A DNA stretch of 28,254 nucleotides, taken from positions 1 to 28,254 of the forward strand of contig CAKSGI010000003.1 in assembly GCA_934454005.1 (NCBI GenBank). The letters are read 5' to 3'. The stretch's first letter is position 1; the number at the start of each line of letters is the position of its first letter. The DNA is from an uncultured Eubacteriales bacterium. GTDB taxonomy: Bacteria; Bacillota_A; Clostridia; Oscillospirales; Acutalibacteraceae. Under the pieces are notes generated by a model. It did not search any database. It was given only the letters and a program-made list of their open reading frames with translations, and was not told the origin of the DNA. The position numbers were made by a program, and so were the translations under genes. Positions 1 through 7,329 of the stretch are shown here, piece after piece.

Positions 1-267
1 TGTTTAGTTACAAATTTTGTGGCAGCAGCGGAAGACCTAAATTATAAAAAGTTAGTCGTAGCTGGCGGAGTTTCTGCAAATTCACTTTTAAGATCCAGGC
101 TTGATATTGAATGTAAAAATCGAAATTGGAAATTTTATAAACCTATATTATCTTTATGCGGCGATAATGCAGCGATGGTTGGTTCTCAAGCATATTATGA
201 ATATCTTAATGGAACATTGGCAAAACTGGATTTGAACGCTTGTGCAAATATATCCATTGAGTTATAA
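1..267 (+). CDS. tsaD: TsaD, tRNA N6-adenosine threonylcarbamoyltransferase (3' end only)
   Basis: This is the C-terminal part of TsaD, the ASKHA-fold subunit that transfers the threonylcarbamoyl group to A37 of ANN-decoding tRNAs, with TsaB and TsaE as usual partners. The frame is open from base 1, so the gene begins outside the window; the GTG at 19 is internal. The visible 88 codons carry the family hallmarks GGVSANSLLR and, further on, LCGDNAAMVGSQAYY, the C-terminal nucleotide-binding part of the fold. The frame ends at TAA 265-267. The pathway's first enzyme, TsaC, is also in this window, about 11 kb away on the other strand. The family call is secure; only the missing 5' part is unknown. 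Confidence 0.93.
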   Translation, partial: CLVTNFVAAAEDLNYKKLVVAGGVSANSLLRSRLDIECKNRNWKFYKPILSLCGDNAAMVGSQAYYEYLNGTLAKLDLNACANISIEL

Positions 268-278
268 TAATATAGATG

Positions 279-338
279 CTAGATACTAGACTGTAAATTT
301 TAAATCATAATACCAATTAGCTATAATCTAGAATCTAG
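279..338. repeat. two CTAG-N3-CTAG sites bracketing the pckG promoter
   Basis: CTAG occurs at 279, 286, 328 and 335, giving two near-palindromic 11-mers, CTAGATACTAG (279-289) and CTAGAATCTAG (328-338). They are 49 bp apart. The first lies just upstream of the proposed -35 box. The second begins directly after the -10 box and covers the expected transcription start. The arrangement resembles a pair of operators for a dimeric regulator. No regulator is identified and the operator role is inference. Confidence 0.4.
299..327 (+). promoter_or_regulatory. putative sigma-A promoter of pckG
   Basis: A consensus -10 box TATAAT at 322-327 is preceded, with a 17-nt spacer, by TTTAAA at 299-304 (4 of 6 match to TTGACA). 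It lies 49 bp before the pckG ATG and after the tsaD stop, so pckG probably has its own transcript. Confidence 0.55.
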
Positions 339-375
339 GGACATATACGAAATTTAAAAAGGAGATGGTCTAACA

Positions 376-2139
376 ATGACAACCAACAAATTTGTACTAG
401 AATGGGTTGAAAAAATTAAAAACCTAGTTAATCCTGATAAAGTAGTCTGGATTGATGGAACAGAGAATCAGTTAGAAAGTATAAGAAAAGAAGCTTGCTC
501 AACAGGCGAAATGATAAAACTTAACCAAGAAAAACTTCCCGGGTGCTATCTTCATAGAACTAAACCTAATGATGTGGCAAGAGTTGAAGACAGAACATTT
601 ATCTGCTCTAAAAGAGAAGAGGACGCAGGCCCTACAAATAATTGGTGGAACCCGAAAGAAGCTTATGATAAACTTTACTCTATTGCAAAAGACAGTTACA
701 AAGGCCGTACTATGTATATAATCCCATATTCAATGGGACCCGTTGGCTCTCCATTATCAAAAATAGGACTAGAAATAACAGACTCAAAATACGTCGTTTT
801 AAATATGGCTATAATGACTCGCATAGGAAATGACGTTCTAGAGGCTTTAGGTGACAGTAATGATTGGGTTCGCGGCTTACACTGTACATGCAATATAGAC
901 CCAGAAAATAGATATATTTGTCACTTCCCAGAAGACTACACTATAATATCCGTAAACTCAGCTTATGGAGGTAATGTACTCTTAGGCAAAAAATGTTTTG
1001 CACTTAGAATAGCATCATATCTAGGTAAGGAAGAAAACTGGATGGCTGAACATATGTTAATTTTATGTGTTGAAAATCCAGAAGGAAAGCAAACTTACAT
1101 TGCTGCTGCATTTCCATCTGCTTGTGGAAAAACCAACTTAGCAATGTTGATTCCACCAGAAGGATATAGAGAAAAAGGATACAAGGTATGGTGTGTAGGC
1201 GATGACATTGCTTGGATGCGAAAAGGCGAAGATGGTAGGCTTTATGCTATAAACCCGGAAAATGGATTTTTCGGTGTAGCTCCAGGAACAAATGCTAAAT
1301 CCAATCCAAACGCACTATTGTCAACAAAAAAGAACACTATATTTACCAATGTTGCCCACAACTTAGACGATAATATTGTTTGGTGGGAAGGACTCGATAA
1401 AAATCCTCCAGAAAATGCTCTTAACTGGAAAGGTGAGCCTTGGAACGGAAAAACATCATCAGAAAGAGGTGCTCATCCAAATAGTAGATTTACTGCTCCT
1501 GCAAAAAATTGTCCATCTATAAGTTCAGAATTCGAAAGCAAAAAAGGTGTTCCTATATCCGCAATAGTGTTTGGCGGACGCAGAGCTCAAACAACACCTC
1601 TAGTGTACCAATCGAGAGACTGGGATAACGGTGTTTTTGTTGGCTCTATAATGGCTTCCGAAACTACTGCTGCTGCTGCCGGTAAAGTTGGTGTTGTAAG
1701 ACGAGATCCAATGGCTATGCTTCCATTCTGTGGATACCACATGGGTGATTACTTTAACCACTGGTTGCATATGGGCAAAATTTTAGGAGATAAAGCTCCT
1801 AAAATATTTAATGTAAACTGGTTTAGAACCGATGAAAGTGGTCATTTCATTTGGCCTGGATTTGGTGATAATCTTAGAGTTTTAGAATGGATTGTTAAAA
1901 GATGCGAAAATAAAGTTGATGCTAAAGAAACTCCTATCGGATACGTTCCAAACCCAGAGGATATTAATTTGAATGGCTTAAATTTAGATCTAGATACCCT
2001 TAAATCTCTTCTTGATGTAGATAAAGATCTTTGGATTCAAGAAGCTCAAGGAATAACTGATTTTTACGAAAAATTTGGAGATAAATTACCATCCGAATTA
2101 AAAAAACAATTAGATGATTTAAAAGCTAGGTTAAAATAA
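376..2139 (+). CDS. pckG: Phosphoenolpyruvate carboxykinase (GTP)
   Basis: GTP-type PEP carboxykinase, interconverting oxaloacetate + GTP with PEP + CO2 + GDP in the cytoplasm. The 587-aa length suits the GTP family (about 600 aa) and not the shorter ATP family. Visible motifs are the P-loop with the mobile reactive cysteine, FPSACGKTNLAM (residues 246-257), the metal-binding GDDIAWMR (275-282), NWFRTDESGHFIWPGFGDN near residue 495, and the substrate-loop region VFGGRRAQTTPLV near 405. The start is fixed by GGAGATGG seven bases before the ATG. The gene stands alone between its own promoter and a strong terminator. In anaerobic Clostridia the enzyme often works in the PEP-forming or PEP-carboxylating node around oxaloacetate and malate; its direction here cannot be read from sequence. 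Confidence 0.97.
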   Translation: MTTNKFVLEWVEKIKNLVNPDKVVWIDGTENQLESIRKEACSTGEMIKLNQEKLPGCYLHRTKPNDVARVEDRTFICSKREEDAGPTNNWWNPKEAYDKLYSIAKDSYKGRTMYIIPYSMGPVGSPLSKIGLEITDSKYVVLNMAIMTRIGNDVLEALGDSNDWVRGLHCTCNIDPENRYICHFPEDYTIISVNSAYGGNVLLGKKCFALRIASYLGKEENWMAEHMLILCVENPEGKQTYIAAAFPSACGKTNLAMLIPPEGYREKGYKVWCVGDDIAWMRKGEDGRLYAINPENGFFGVAPGTNAKSNPNALLSTKKNTIFTNVAHNLDDNIVWWEGLDKNPPENALNWKGEPWNGKTSSERGAHPNSRFTAPAKNCPSISSEFESKKGVPISAIVFGGRRAQTTPLVYQSRDWDNGVFVGSIMASETTAAAAGKVGVVRRDPMAMLPFCGYHMGDYFNHWLHMGKILGDKAPKIFNVNWFRTDESGHFIWPGFGDNLRVLEWIVKRCENKVDAKETPIGYVPNPEDINLNGLNLDLDTLKSLLDVDKDLWIQEAQGITDFYEKFGDKLPSELKKQLDDLKARLK

Positions 2140-2143
2140 ATTC

Positions 2144-2183
2144 ATCCCTATTAAAACACATCCGTTTTAATAGGGATATTTTT
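2144..2183 (+). terminator. Rho-independent terminator of pckG (possibly bidirectional)
   Basis: Perfect 14-bp inverted repeat: arms at 2144-2157 and 2164-2177 with a 6-nt loop, followed by a T-rich run (2179-2183). It lies between the convergent genes pckG and trmL and could also stop trmL transcription, since A-rich sequence precedes it on the plus strand. Confidence 0.88.
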
Positions 2184-2189
2184 AATAAT

Positions 2190-2687
2190 TTATTTCCATT
2201 TGTACTCGCGTAACTCACCCTTACAAGATAATTCTGGGAAATTCCATTGTCTTAATACTTCATATACTCCAATTGCTACAGAATTTGATAAATTTAAACT
2301 TCTAGCATCATCTATCATAGGTATTCTAACTACTCTATCTTGATTGTTATGTAAGAGATCTTCTGGAAGTCCCTTTGTTTCTTTTCCAAAAAATAAGTAG
2401 CATTTATCTGGAAATTCTATATTTGAATATATATTTGGTGCTTTTGTAGAAAAAAAGAAAAAGTTTCCATCGGTTTTCTCAAAAAATTCATCTAAGTTTT
2501 TATAGTAACTTATATCTAAGAAGTGCCAATAATCAAGTCCTGCTCGTTTAAGTTTTTTATCATCAATTTTAAACCCCATAGGTCCTACCAAATGCAACCT
2601 GGCGCCTGTTGCGGCACATGTCCTTGCTACATTCCCTGTATTCTGAGGTATTTCAGGTTCTACCATAACAATATTAATTTCGTTCAT
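2190..2687 (-). CDS. trmL: TrmL, tRNA (cytidine/uridine-34-2'-O)-methyltransferase
   Basis: SPOUT-class methyltransferase that 2'-O-methylates the wobble nucleotide of tRNA-Leu isoacceptors using S-adenosylmethionine. At 165 aa it is the minimal trefoil-knot length typical of TrmL (YibK), without the extra RNA-binding domain of larger SpoU enzymes. The three SpoU motifs are present: EIPQNTGNVARTC (residues 12-24), LFFGKETKGLP (98-108) and VRIPM...ARSLNLSNSVAIGVYE (about 119-143). The ATG at 2687 follows GGAGATGAGTT, a good ribosome site. It is convergent with pckG and divergent from the small gene at 2810. The family call is strong; the exact tRNA substrate is inferred from the family. Confidence 0.93.
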   Translation of the reverse strand: MNEINIVMVEPEIPQNTGNVARTCAATGARLHLVGPMGFKIDDKKLKRAGLDYWHFLDISYYKNLDEFFEKTDGNFFFFSTKAPNIYSNIEFPDKCYLFFGKETKGLPEDLLHNNQDRVVRIPMIDDARSLNLSNSVAIGVYEVLRQWNFPELSCKGELREYKWK

Positions 2688-2809
2688 TAACTCATCTCCT
2701 TAAAATTTTTATAAAATAATATCAGGAAAATATTTCACTTATTTTTAAAATAATATCGGATAATATATTTATGTTAATAAAAATAAATCACTAAACGGAG
2801 GTAAAAAAT

Positions 2810-2989
2810 ATGAGCAAAGGTATAATGGGAGTAATGAGAGGCGTAGGAATTGGTCTTACCGCAGGAATGGTTGTCGGTTTTATGGGAAGCCAAATGATGA
2901 AAAATGAAAAACAAATGAAAAAAAAGGCTTGTAAGGCAATCGATGCAGTTAGTGACTTAATTGAAAATGCTCAATATATGTTTAAATAG
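2810..2989 (+). CDS. 59-aa glycine-rich small membrane-associated protein, unknown function
   Basis: An unannotated small gene: 59 codons from ATG 2810 to TAG 2989, with GGAGG (2797-2801) eight bases before the ATG. Residues 3-27 are glycine- and methionine-rich and hydrophobic (KGIMGVMRGVGIGLTAGMVV), compatible with one membrane segment or an amphipathic helix. A very basic stretch follows (MMKNEKQMKKKACK, 29-42), then an amphipathic end AIDAVSDLIENAQYMFK. The layout recalls short YtxH-like proteins and small clostridial proteins ending in a -YMFK/-YMMK helix; that likeness is from memory. Divergent from trmL and closed by a hairpin terminator, so it is its own unit. The strong ribosome site and protein-like composition argue that it is translated; the function is not known. 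Confidence 0.75.
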   Translation: MSKGIMGVMRGVGIGLTAGMVVGFMGSQMMKNEKQMKKKACKAIDAVSDLIENAQYMFK

Positions 2990-3017
2990 ACTTCGCAAAT
3001 ATACATTAAAATAATAT

Positions 3018-3080
3018 AGAGCATATCTTTAAGCATATAAATCTGTTTTTACAGATTTTTTGCCTAAATATGCTCTTTTA
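3018..3080. terminator. nested hairpin between convergent genes, likely bidirectional terminator
   Basis: An outer stem pairs 3018-3026 with 3068-3076 (AGAGCATAT / ATATGCTCT), and an inner stem pairs 3039-3046 with 3051-3058 (AAATCTGT / ACAGATTT). T-rich sequence follows both the inner stem and the outer stem on the plus strand. The hairpin sits between the 59-aa gene (plus) and the phosphatase gene (minus) and probably serves both. Confidence 0.65.
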
Positions 3081-3085
3081 TATTT

Positions 3086-5080
3086 TTACTTTTTTTCTAA
3101 TACAATTATTGTAATATCATCCCTTTGAGATCTATTATTCGCAAAATTCTCTATATCTTTTTTGATTAGTTCAACCGTCTCTTTTATTGAAGAATTCTTA
3201 ATAATATCAGAGTTAAGAGTATTTTTTAATCGTTGTTTATTATACATTTTGTTTTTATTGTCCATCGCCTCTGTAACACCATCAGTATAGCAGAATAGCC
3301 TCTCTCCACTTTTTAAAGATAACTTTTCATTTACATAAATTCTATTTTTAAATGCGGCGAGTACAGAATTTGATTTAGGAGATATATAGTCATAACCTTT
3401 TATGTCCAAAGAATATATTAGTGGATGATTATGCCCAGCATTGCTATAAGTTAATTCACCTGTTTTAATGTTCAATATAGCTACAAATGACGTTACAAAC
3501 ATATCTGCTTCATTATCATCATAAAGGCGATTATTAGTATTGTACAATGATTTTGCAGGATCTTTTGTATTTAAAATATTATCCTTCAGAATCAATTTTG
3601 CTTTAACCATAAACAGTGCTGCAGGAATCCCTTTACCAGATACATCAGCTATTATAATTGCTATGTTATCTTCATCGATAAAGAAATAATCGTAAAAATC
3701 TCCACCCACCTCTTTTGCAGGATAAGATCTTGCAATAATATCAAAATTATCATCATTAAAAGTTTTATTCGGTAGCATTGATAACTGAATAGTTCTCGCT
3801 ACTTTAAGCTCTGTGTCTATACGTTCTTTATAAGCAGTTGCTAAAGATAAATCATTTATATAAATTTTTAATCTCTTTGTCATATCATTAAAAGAATCTG
3901 ATAGATCTTTTAGTTCATCATTTGTAGACACATTTATAATATAATCTAAGTCTCCATCTCCGATTTTTTTTGCTCCATCAGATAATTCATTTATGGGTGT
4001 AATAACAGCTCTATTTACAACACTAGATACAAATATAGACATAGAAATTGAAACAATCGTTATAATAATTGATATTACAATTACAATTTTGATATTATTC
4101 CTTATAGCTTCGCCTACATCTATGACAGACCTTCCCATATCTTTTACGGTTTCTTCTATTTTGTCATTAGATATTAAAACTCCCACAAATATCTCTGCGT
4201 TATTAGATGATTGCCCAGTAAATACATATTTATTTGAAATAGAAACTGAATTTGAGAAATTTTTATTTACAATATATTCATTAATTTTTTTTATTTCACT
4301 TTGATCTACATAATCCGTTAAATATTTATTATTGCTTCCAGACAAAATAGTACCATCATTCTTTGATATAAACACATAGTCAATAAGGTCTGCTGATTTC
4401 CAACTTATATCTGAAAAAAATTCATTTGTATCTATATCAACAGATACCACACCTTTAATATTTCCTTCTTGATCCCTAACAGAAATAGCACATGTTAATA
4501 TTTGTTCATTAGTTTTGTCATTTTTATATATTTCAGACCAAACTTCATCTTTGGAACTTTCAATAGCTCTTTTATACCAAGAAGTATTTCGTAGATCTAA
4601 TTTATCCGGATATTTTTCAATGCTTGATTCGCTTGAATAAACGGTGAATCCACTCACTGCCGTGTATTTAAACACACAAGACTTATCTATATTTTCAAAA
4701 TCGCTCATAAGTTCTTTTATTCCAGCAACTTTTTTGAGCTCTTTTTTTATATCATCATAATCTACCTCGTCATTAAGAACGAAAAAATCTTTTTCTACGC
4801 TTTTTTCAAATAAAAAAATATCTCTATAATACATGCGTTCAAGATTTAATTTTACAATGTTAGTATGATTTTCCATTTCAGAAAGTTGTTCATCAAAATC
4901 TTCCGCTGCAAATTTAGATATTCCTTCTAACAACGACTGGTTATTTTCTTTTAACCTATCTAAATTTAAATTATCTTCTCTTATATTGTATATTTGCCAT
5001 GTAGTGAATAATGTAATCATTAAGACCATCAAGAAAACTGCCAAAAATATTACTGACAATACCTTTTTTCTTATACTCAT
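3086..5080 (-). CDS. membrane Cache-HAMP-PP2C (SpoIIE/RsbU-type) serine phosphatase
   Basis: A sensor phosphatase of 664 aa. There is a membrane segment at about residues 8-29 and a large extracellular region (about 40-320) with the dCache hallmark LRNTSWYKRAIES...WSEIY...LTCAISVRDQEGNIKGVVSVDI around 163-216. A second membrane segment (330-353) leads into a HAMP linker (354-408, TPINELSDGAKKIGDGDLDY). The cytoplasmic SpoIIE/RsbU phosphatase domain (about 425-664) has its metal-binding acidic residues in GGDFYDYF (D461), IADVSGKG (D479), CYTDGVTEA (D600) and RDDITIIV (D654). Such enzymes dephosphorylate anti-sigma-factor antagonists (STAS proteins) in response to a ligand outside the cell. 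No STAS or RsbW-like kinase gene is in the window. It starts 27 bp after folK with a GAGGAG ribosome site and may be the last gene of that transcript. Ligand and target are unknown. Confidence 0.9.
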   Translation of the reverse strand: MSIRKKVLSVIFLAVFLMVLMITLFTTWQIYNIREDNLNLDRLKENNQSLLEGISKFAAEDFDEQLSEMENHTNIVKLNLERMYYRDIFLFEKSVEKDFFVLNDEVDYDDIKKELKKVAGIKELMSDFENIDKSCVFKYTAVSGFTVYSSESSIEKYPDKLDLRNTSWYKRAIESSKDEVWSEIYKNDKTNEQILTCAISVRDQEGNIKGVVSVDIDTNEFFSDISWKSADLIDYVFISKNDGTILSGSNNKYLTDYVDQSEIKKINEYIVNKNFSNSVSISNKYVFTGQSSNNAEIFVGVLISNDKIEETVKDMGRSVIDVGEAIRNNIKIVIVISIIITIVSISMSIFVSSVVNRAVITPINELSDGAKKIGDGDLDYIINVSTNDELKDLSDSFNDMTKRLKIYINDLSLATAYKERIDTELKVARTIQLSMLPNKTFNDDNFDIIARSYPAKEVGGDFYDYFFIDEDNIAIIIADVSGKGIPAALFMVKAKLILKDNILNTKDPAKSLYNTNNRLYDDNEADMFVTSFVAILNIKTGELTYSNAGHNHPLIYSLDIKGYDYISPKSNSVLAAFKNRIYVNEKLSLKSGERLFCYTDGVTEAMDNKNKMYNKQRLKNTLNSDIIKNSSIKETVELIKKDIENFANNRSQRDDITIIVLEKK

Positions 5081-5107
5081 ATTTTTTCTCCTCTTTAAAA
5101 GAGATTT

Positions 5108-5569
5108 TTAAATATCTGACAATAACTCTAAGGACTTTTTAAATTCGATACCTAAAGCATCACCGGATGGATACAAATCCAACAAAGGTATTAAAACAAA
5201 AGTCCTTTTTAGCATTTCTGGATGTGGTAAAACTAAATCTTTAGATAATATTTTTGAATTTCCATATAAAATTAAATCTATATCGATAATCCTAGAGGCA
5301 TTTTTAAAAGGTCTAATTCTTCCCATACTTGCTTCTATACCAAGACAAGCGCCTAAAAGAGTATTTGGTTCTAAATCTGTTTTTATTTTGGCACAACAGT
5401 TTATATATTTGTCCTGTTTATCCGGTACATCAAACGGATCAGTCTCATAAAATTTTGAGACTGATATAATCTCTGTTCTAGGTAATTTTTTTACTGCTTC
5501 CAAAGCAGTTTTTATATTTAGCAACTTATTGTTTAAGTTTGTTCCAAATGCCAACACCGCTTCTGTCAT
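5108..5569 (-). CDS. folK: FolK, 6-hydroxymethyl-7,8-dihydropterin pyrophosphokinase
   Basis: Transfers pyrophosphate from ATP to 6-hydroxymethyl-7,8-dihydropterin, the step before dihydropteroate synthase in folate synthesis. I start it at ATG 5569 (153 aa, MTEAVLAFGTN), because the family begins with a strand like AYIALGSN and AGGA lies nine bases upstream. The open frame extends to 5635, and an ATG at 5578 is the other candidate. Signatures seen: KFYETDPFDVPDKQDKYINC (39-58), IEASMGRIRPFKNASR (78-93) and the HPPK signature RIIDIDLILYG (93-103) with magnesium ligands D96 and D98, then LPHPEMLKRTFVLIPLLDL. Its first 44 bases overlap the 3' end of folB in another frame. It is the last of four folate genes; the phosphatase gene follows after 27 bp. 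Confidence 0.92.
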   Translation of the reverse strand: MTEAVLAFGTNLNNKLLNIKTALEAVKKLPRTEIISVSKFYETDPFDVPDKQDKYINCCAKIKTDLEPNTLLGACLGIEASMGRIRPFKNASRIIDIDLILYGNSKILSKDLVLPHPEMLKRTFVLIPLLDLYPSGDALGIEFKKSLELLSDI

Positions 5570-5936
5570 AAAAATCATTCCTATCTCTTGAGATATTAAC
5601 TGCCATATATTCAAAATCTGCGCTAACTGGTGCATTTGGTTTTTTTATTGTTATGTCAACGTTGTTAATCTCAAAGAAATCTATAAATAATTGCTGAATT
5701 ATTCTTGTTGCTACTCTTTCTAACAGATTATATGTATTCTCTTTAACAACTTTTAATATAGTTTTAGTTACATCTGAATAACTTACAGTATCCTCAACAT
5801 CATCAGTTTCTCCAGCTCTTCTTAGGCTAACATGCAAGGTTACATCTATAATAAATTTTTGACCTTTTTCTTTTTCTTCTGCATTAACCCCATGAAAAGC
5901 ATAAATTTCTAATCCTTTTATAATTATCTTATCCAT
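5526..5936 (-). CDS. folB: FolB, dihydroneopterin aldolase
   Basis: Cleaves 7,8-dihydroneopterin to 6-hydroxymethyl-7,8-dihydropterin and glycolaldehyde. The 136-aa sequence shows the family pattern: IYAFHGVNAEEKEKGQKFIIDV (11-32) with the substrate-binding glutamate region, TVSYSDV (50-56) with the conserved tyrosine, and IKKPNAPV (97-104) with the catalytic lysine K99. FolB proteins are usually about 120 aa. Residues 120-136 are an extra tail, and nearly all of that tail is coded in the 44 bp shared with folK. The start ATG 5936 has GGGAGG seven bases before it and overlaps the end of folP by 13 bp, which suggests translational coupling. Confidence 0.94.
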   Translation of the reverse strand: MDKIIIKGLEIYAFHGVNAEEKEKGQKFIIDVTLHVSLRRAGETDDVEDTVSYSDVTKTILKVVKENTYNLLERVATRIIQQLFIDFFEINNVDITIKKPNAPVSADFEYMAVNISRDRNDFYDRSGVGIWNKLKQ

Positions 5937-6736
5937 AATTTCCTCCCTATAATTGCATCTGTTACTTTTGACGCTTGTACAGCCTTATTTATATTATGTA
6001 CTCTAACAATATTTGCGCCTTTAGTAATTGCTATTGTATGTGCCGCTGTTGTTCCGTCGTCTCGATCTTCAAATTTAGGATTACCGCAAGGTTCACCAAT
6101 ACATCTCTTTCTTGAGGCTGCTATTAGCATAGCATTCCCTTTTATGCAAATTTTATCAAAGTTATTTAATATATCTAAATTTTCTTCATAGGTTTTAGAA
6201 AACCCTATTCCTGGATCAAAACACAACCGATTTTCGTCTATACCTAAATCCAAAGCTTCATTTTTCTTTTTTATAAAAAATTCCTTGATATTTTTCCCTT
6301 GATTGCTATGCATTATTATACAGCCACAATTGCTATCTTTTACAGCATCAAACATATCATCTTTAAACCCACCAACATCATTTATGATGCTCACGCCTAA
6401 ACTTAAAACCTCTTTTGCAACTTCACTATAAAAAGTATCTACAGAAATAGGAATTTTTAATTCTTTTGCAAGTATTTTAACTATATCATATATTCTATCT
6501 AATTCCTCTTCTGCACTTATTGCTTTATAACCCGGTCTAGTGGATTGTCCACCTATGTCTATTATGTCGGCACCTTGCTCTTGCATCTCAAAAGCCCTTT
6601 TAACTGCTTTCTCGGTACTGTTGAATTTACCACCATCAGAAAAAGAATCTGGAGTAACATTAAGTACTCCCATTATATACGTCTTTTGCAAAAATTTCAA
6701 CTCAAACTTTCCAGCCTTAAAAATATTCAATAGCAT
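5924..6736 (-). CDS. folP: FolP, dihydropteroate synthase
   Basis: Condenses 6-hydroxymethyl-dihydropterin pyrophosphate with p-aminobenzoate to dihydropteroate; this is the sulfonamide target. It is 270 aa with the TIM-barrel signatures in order: YIMGVLNVTPDSFSDGGKF (20-38), GADIIDIGGQSTRPG (55-69), PISVDTF (96-102), INDVGG (118-123), CFDPGIGFSKT (172-182), ASRKR (207-211) and VRVHNI (244-249). AAGGGG lies just before ATG 6736, inside the end of folE, eight bases after that gene. Together with folE, folB and folK it covers most of the committed pterin branch. The p-aminobenzoate genes and folC are not in the window. Confidence 0.96.
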   Translation of the reverse strand: MLLNIFKAGKFELKFLQKTYIMGVLNVTPDSFSDGGKFNSTEKAVKRAFEMQEQGADIIDIGGQSTRPGYKAISAEEELDRIYDIVKILAKELKIPISVDTFYSEVAKEVLSLGVSIINDVGGFKDDMFDAVKDSNCGCIIMHSNQGKNIKEFFIKKKNEALDLGIDENRLCFDPGIGFSKTYEENLDILNNFDKICIKGNAMLIAASRKRCIGEPCGNPKFEDRDDGTTAAHTIAITKGANIVRVHNINKAVQASKVTDAIIGRKLWIR

Positions 6737-6743
6737 AAACCCC

Positions 6744-7307
6744 TTATCTTTTCAGTAATGCCATAACTTCTGATCTGCTTTTAGCATCTGTCCGCATTAT
6801 TCCTCTTAGTGCCGAAGTTTGAGTCCTAGAGCCAGAAGCTTTTATCCCTCTCATAGTCATGCATAGATGCTCAGCCTCTATTACAACAGCAACTCCATAA
6901 GGATCAACTCCATCAAAAATAAAATCCGCTATTTGAGACGTAAGCCTTTCTTGAACTTGAGGTCTTTTAGCAAAACAGTCAACAATTCTTGCAAATTTAG
7001 AAAGTCCAATAATTTTTCCTTTTTTGGGAATATATGCGATACTTGCTGTTCCTACAAATGGTAACAAATGATGTTCACATATAGAATAAAGAGGTATATC
7101 TTTTACCATTACTAACTCATTATTTTGTTCTGGTTCATTAAATATTTTTAAATGTTTTTGGGGATTATCATAAATTCCAGAAAAAATCTCGGCATACATT
7201 TTTGCAACGCGGTTGGGGGTATCAACTAATCCCTCTCTATTAACATCTTCACCTATTGCCAATAATATATCTCTAACCGCTTTCTCTATTTTATTTTTGT
7301 CAACCAT
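6744..7307 (-). CDS. folE: FolE, GTP cyclohydrolase I
   Basis: First enzyme of the pterin branch, turning GTP into 7,8-dihydroneopterin triphosphate and formate. It is 187 aa, the normal bacterial type IA length. The zinc ligands are visible: C77 and H80 in [13 protein letters not shown], and C149 in [11 protein letters not shown]. Other family blocks are [23 protein letters not shown] (101-123) and [14 protein letters not shown] (156-169). AAAGGA seven bases before ATG 7307 sets the start. The gene begins 22 bp after the transglutaminase-like gene, so it is probably on that transcript. I see no tetrahydrofolate riboswitch in the short gap. Confidence 0.97.
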   Translation of the reverse strand: MVDKNKIEKAVRDILLAIGEDVNREGLVDTPNRVAKMYAEIFSGIYDNPQKHLKIFNEPEQNNELVMVKDIPLYSICEHHLLPFVGTASIAYIPKKGKIIGLSKFARIVDCFAKRPQVQERLTSQIADFIFDGVDPYGVAVVIEAEHLCMTMRGIKASGSRTQTSALRGIMRTDAKSRSEVMALLKR

Positions 7308-7329
7308 ATTGGTTTCCTTTCATATTTTT

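Noticed and set aside
3993..4304. 103-codon plus-strand frame with hydrophobic content
   Set aside because: It is the antisense shadow of the phosphatase's membrane segment and HAMP region, without a ribosome site.
5570..5635. 22-residue N-terminal extension of FolK
   Set aside because: It lies wholly inside folB, does not match the family N-terminus, and a ribosome site fits the start at 5569 better.
7308..7329. Tetrahydrofolate riboswitch before folE
   Set aside because: The gap is 22 nt, and nothing like the aptamer core is seen upstream of the transglutaminase gene either.
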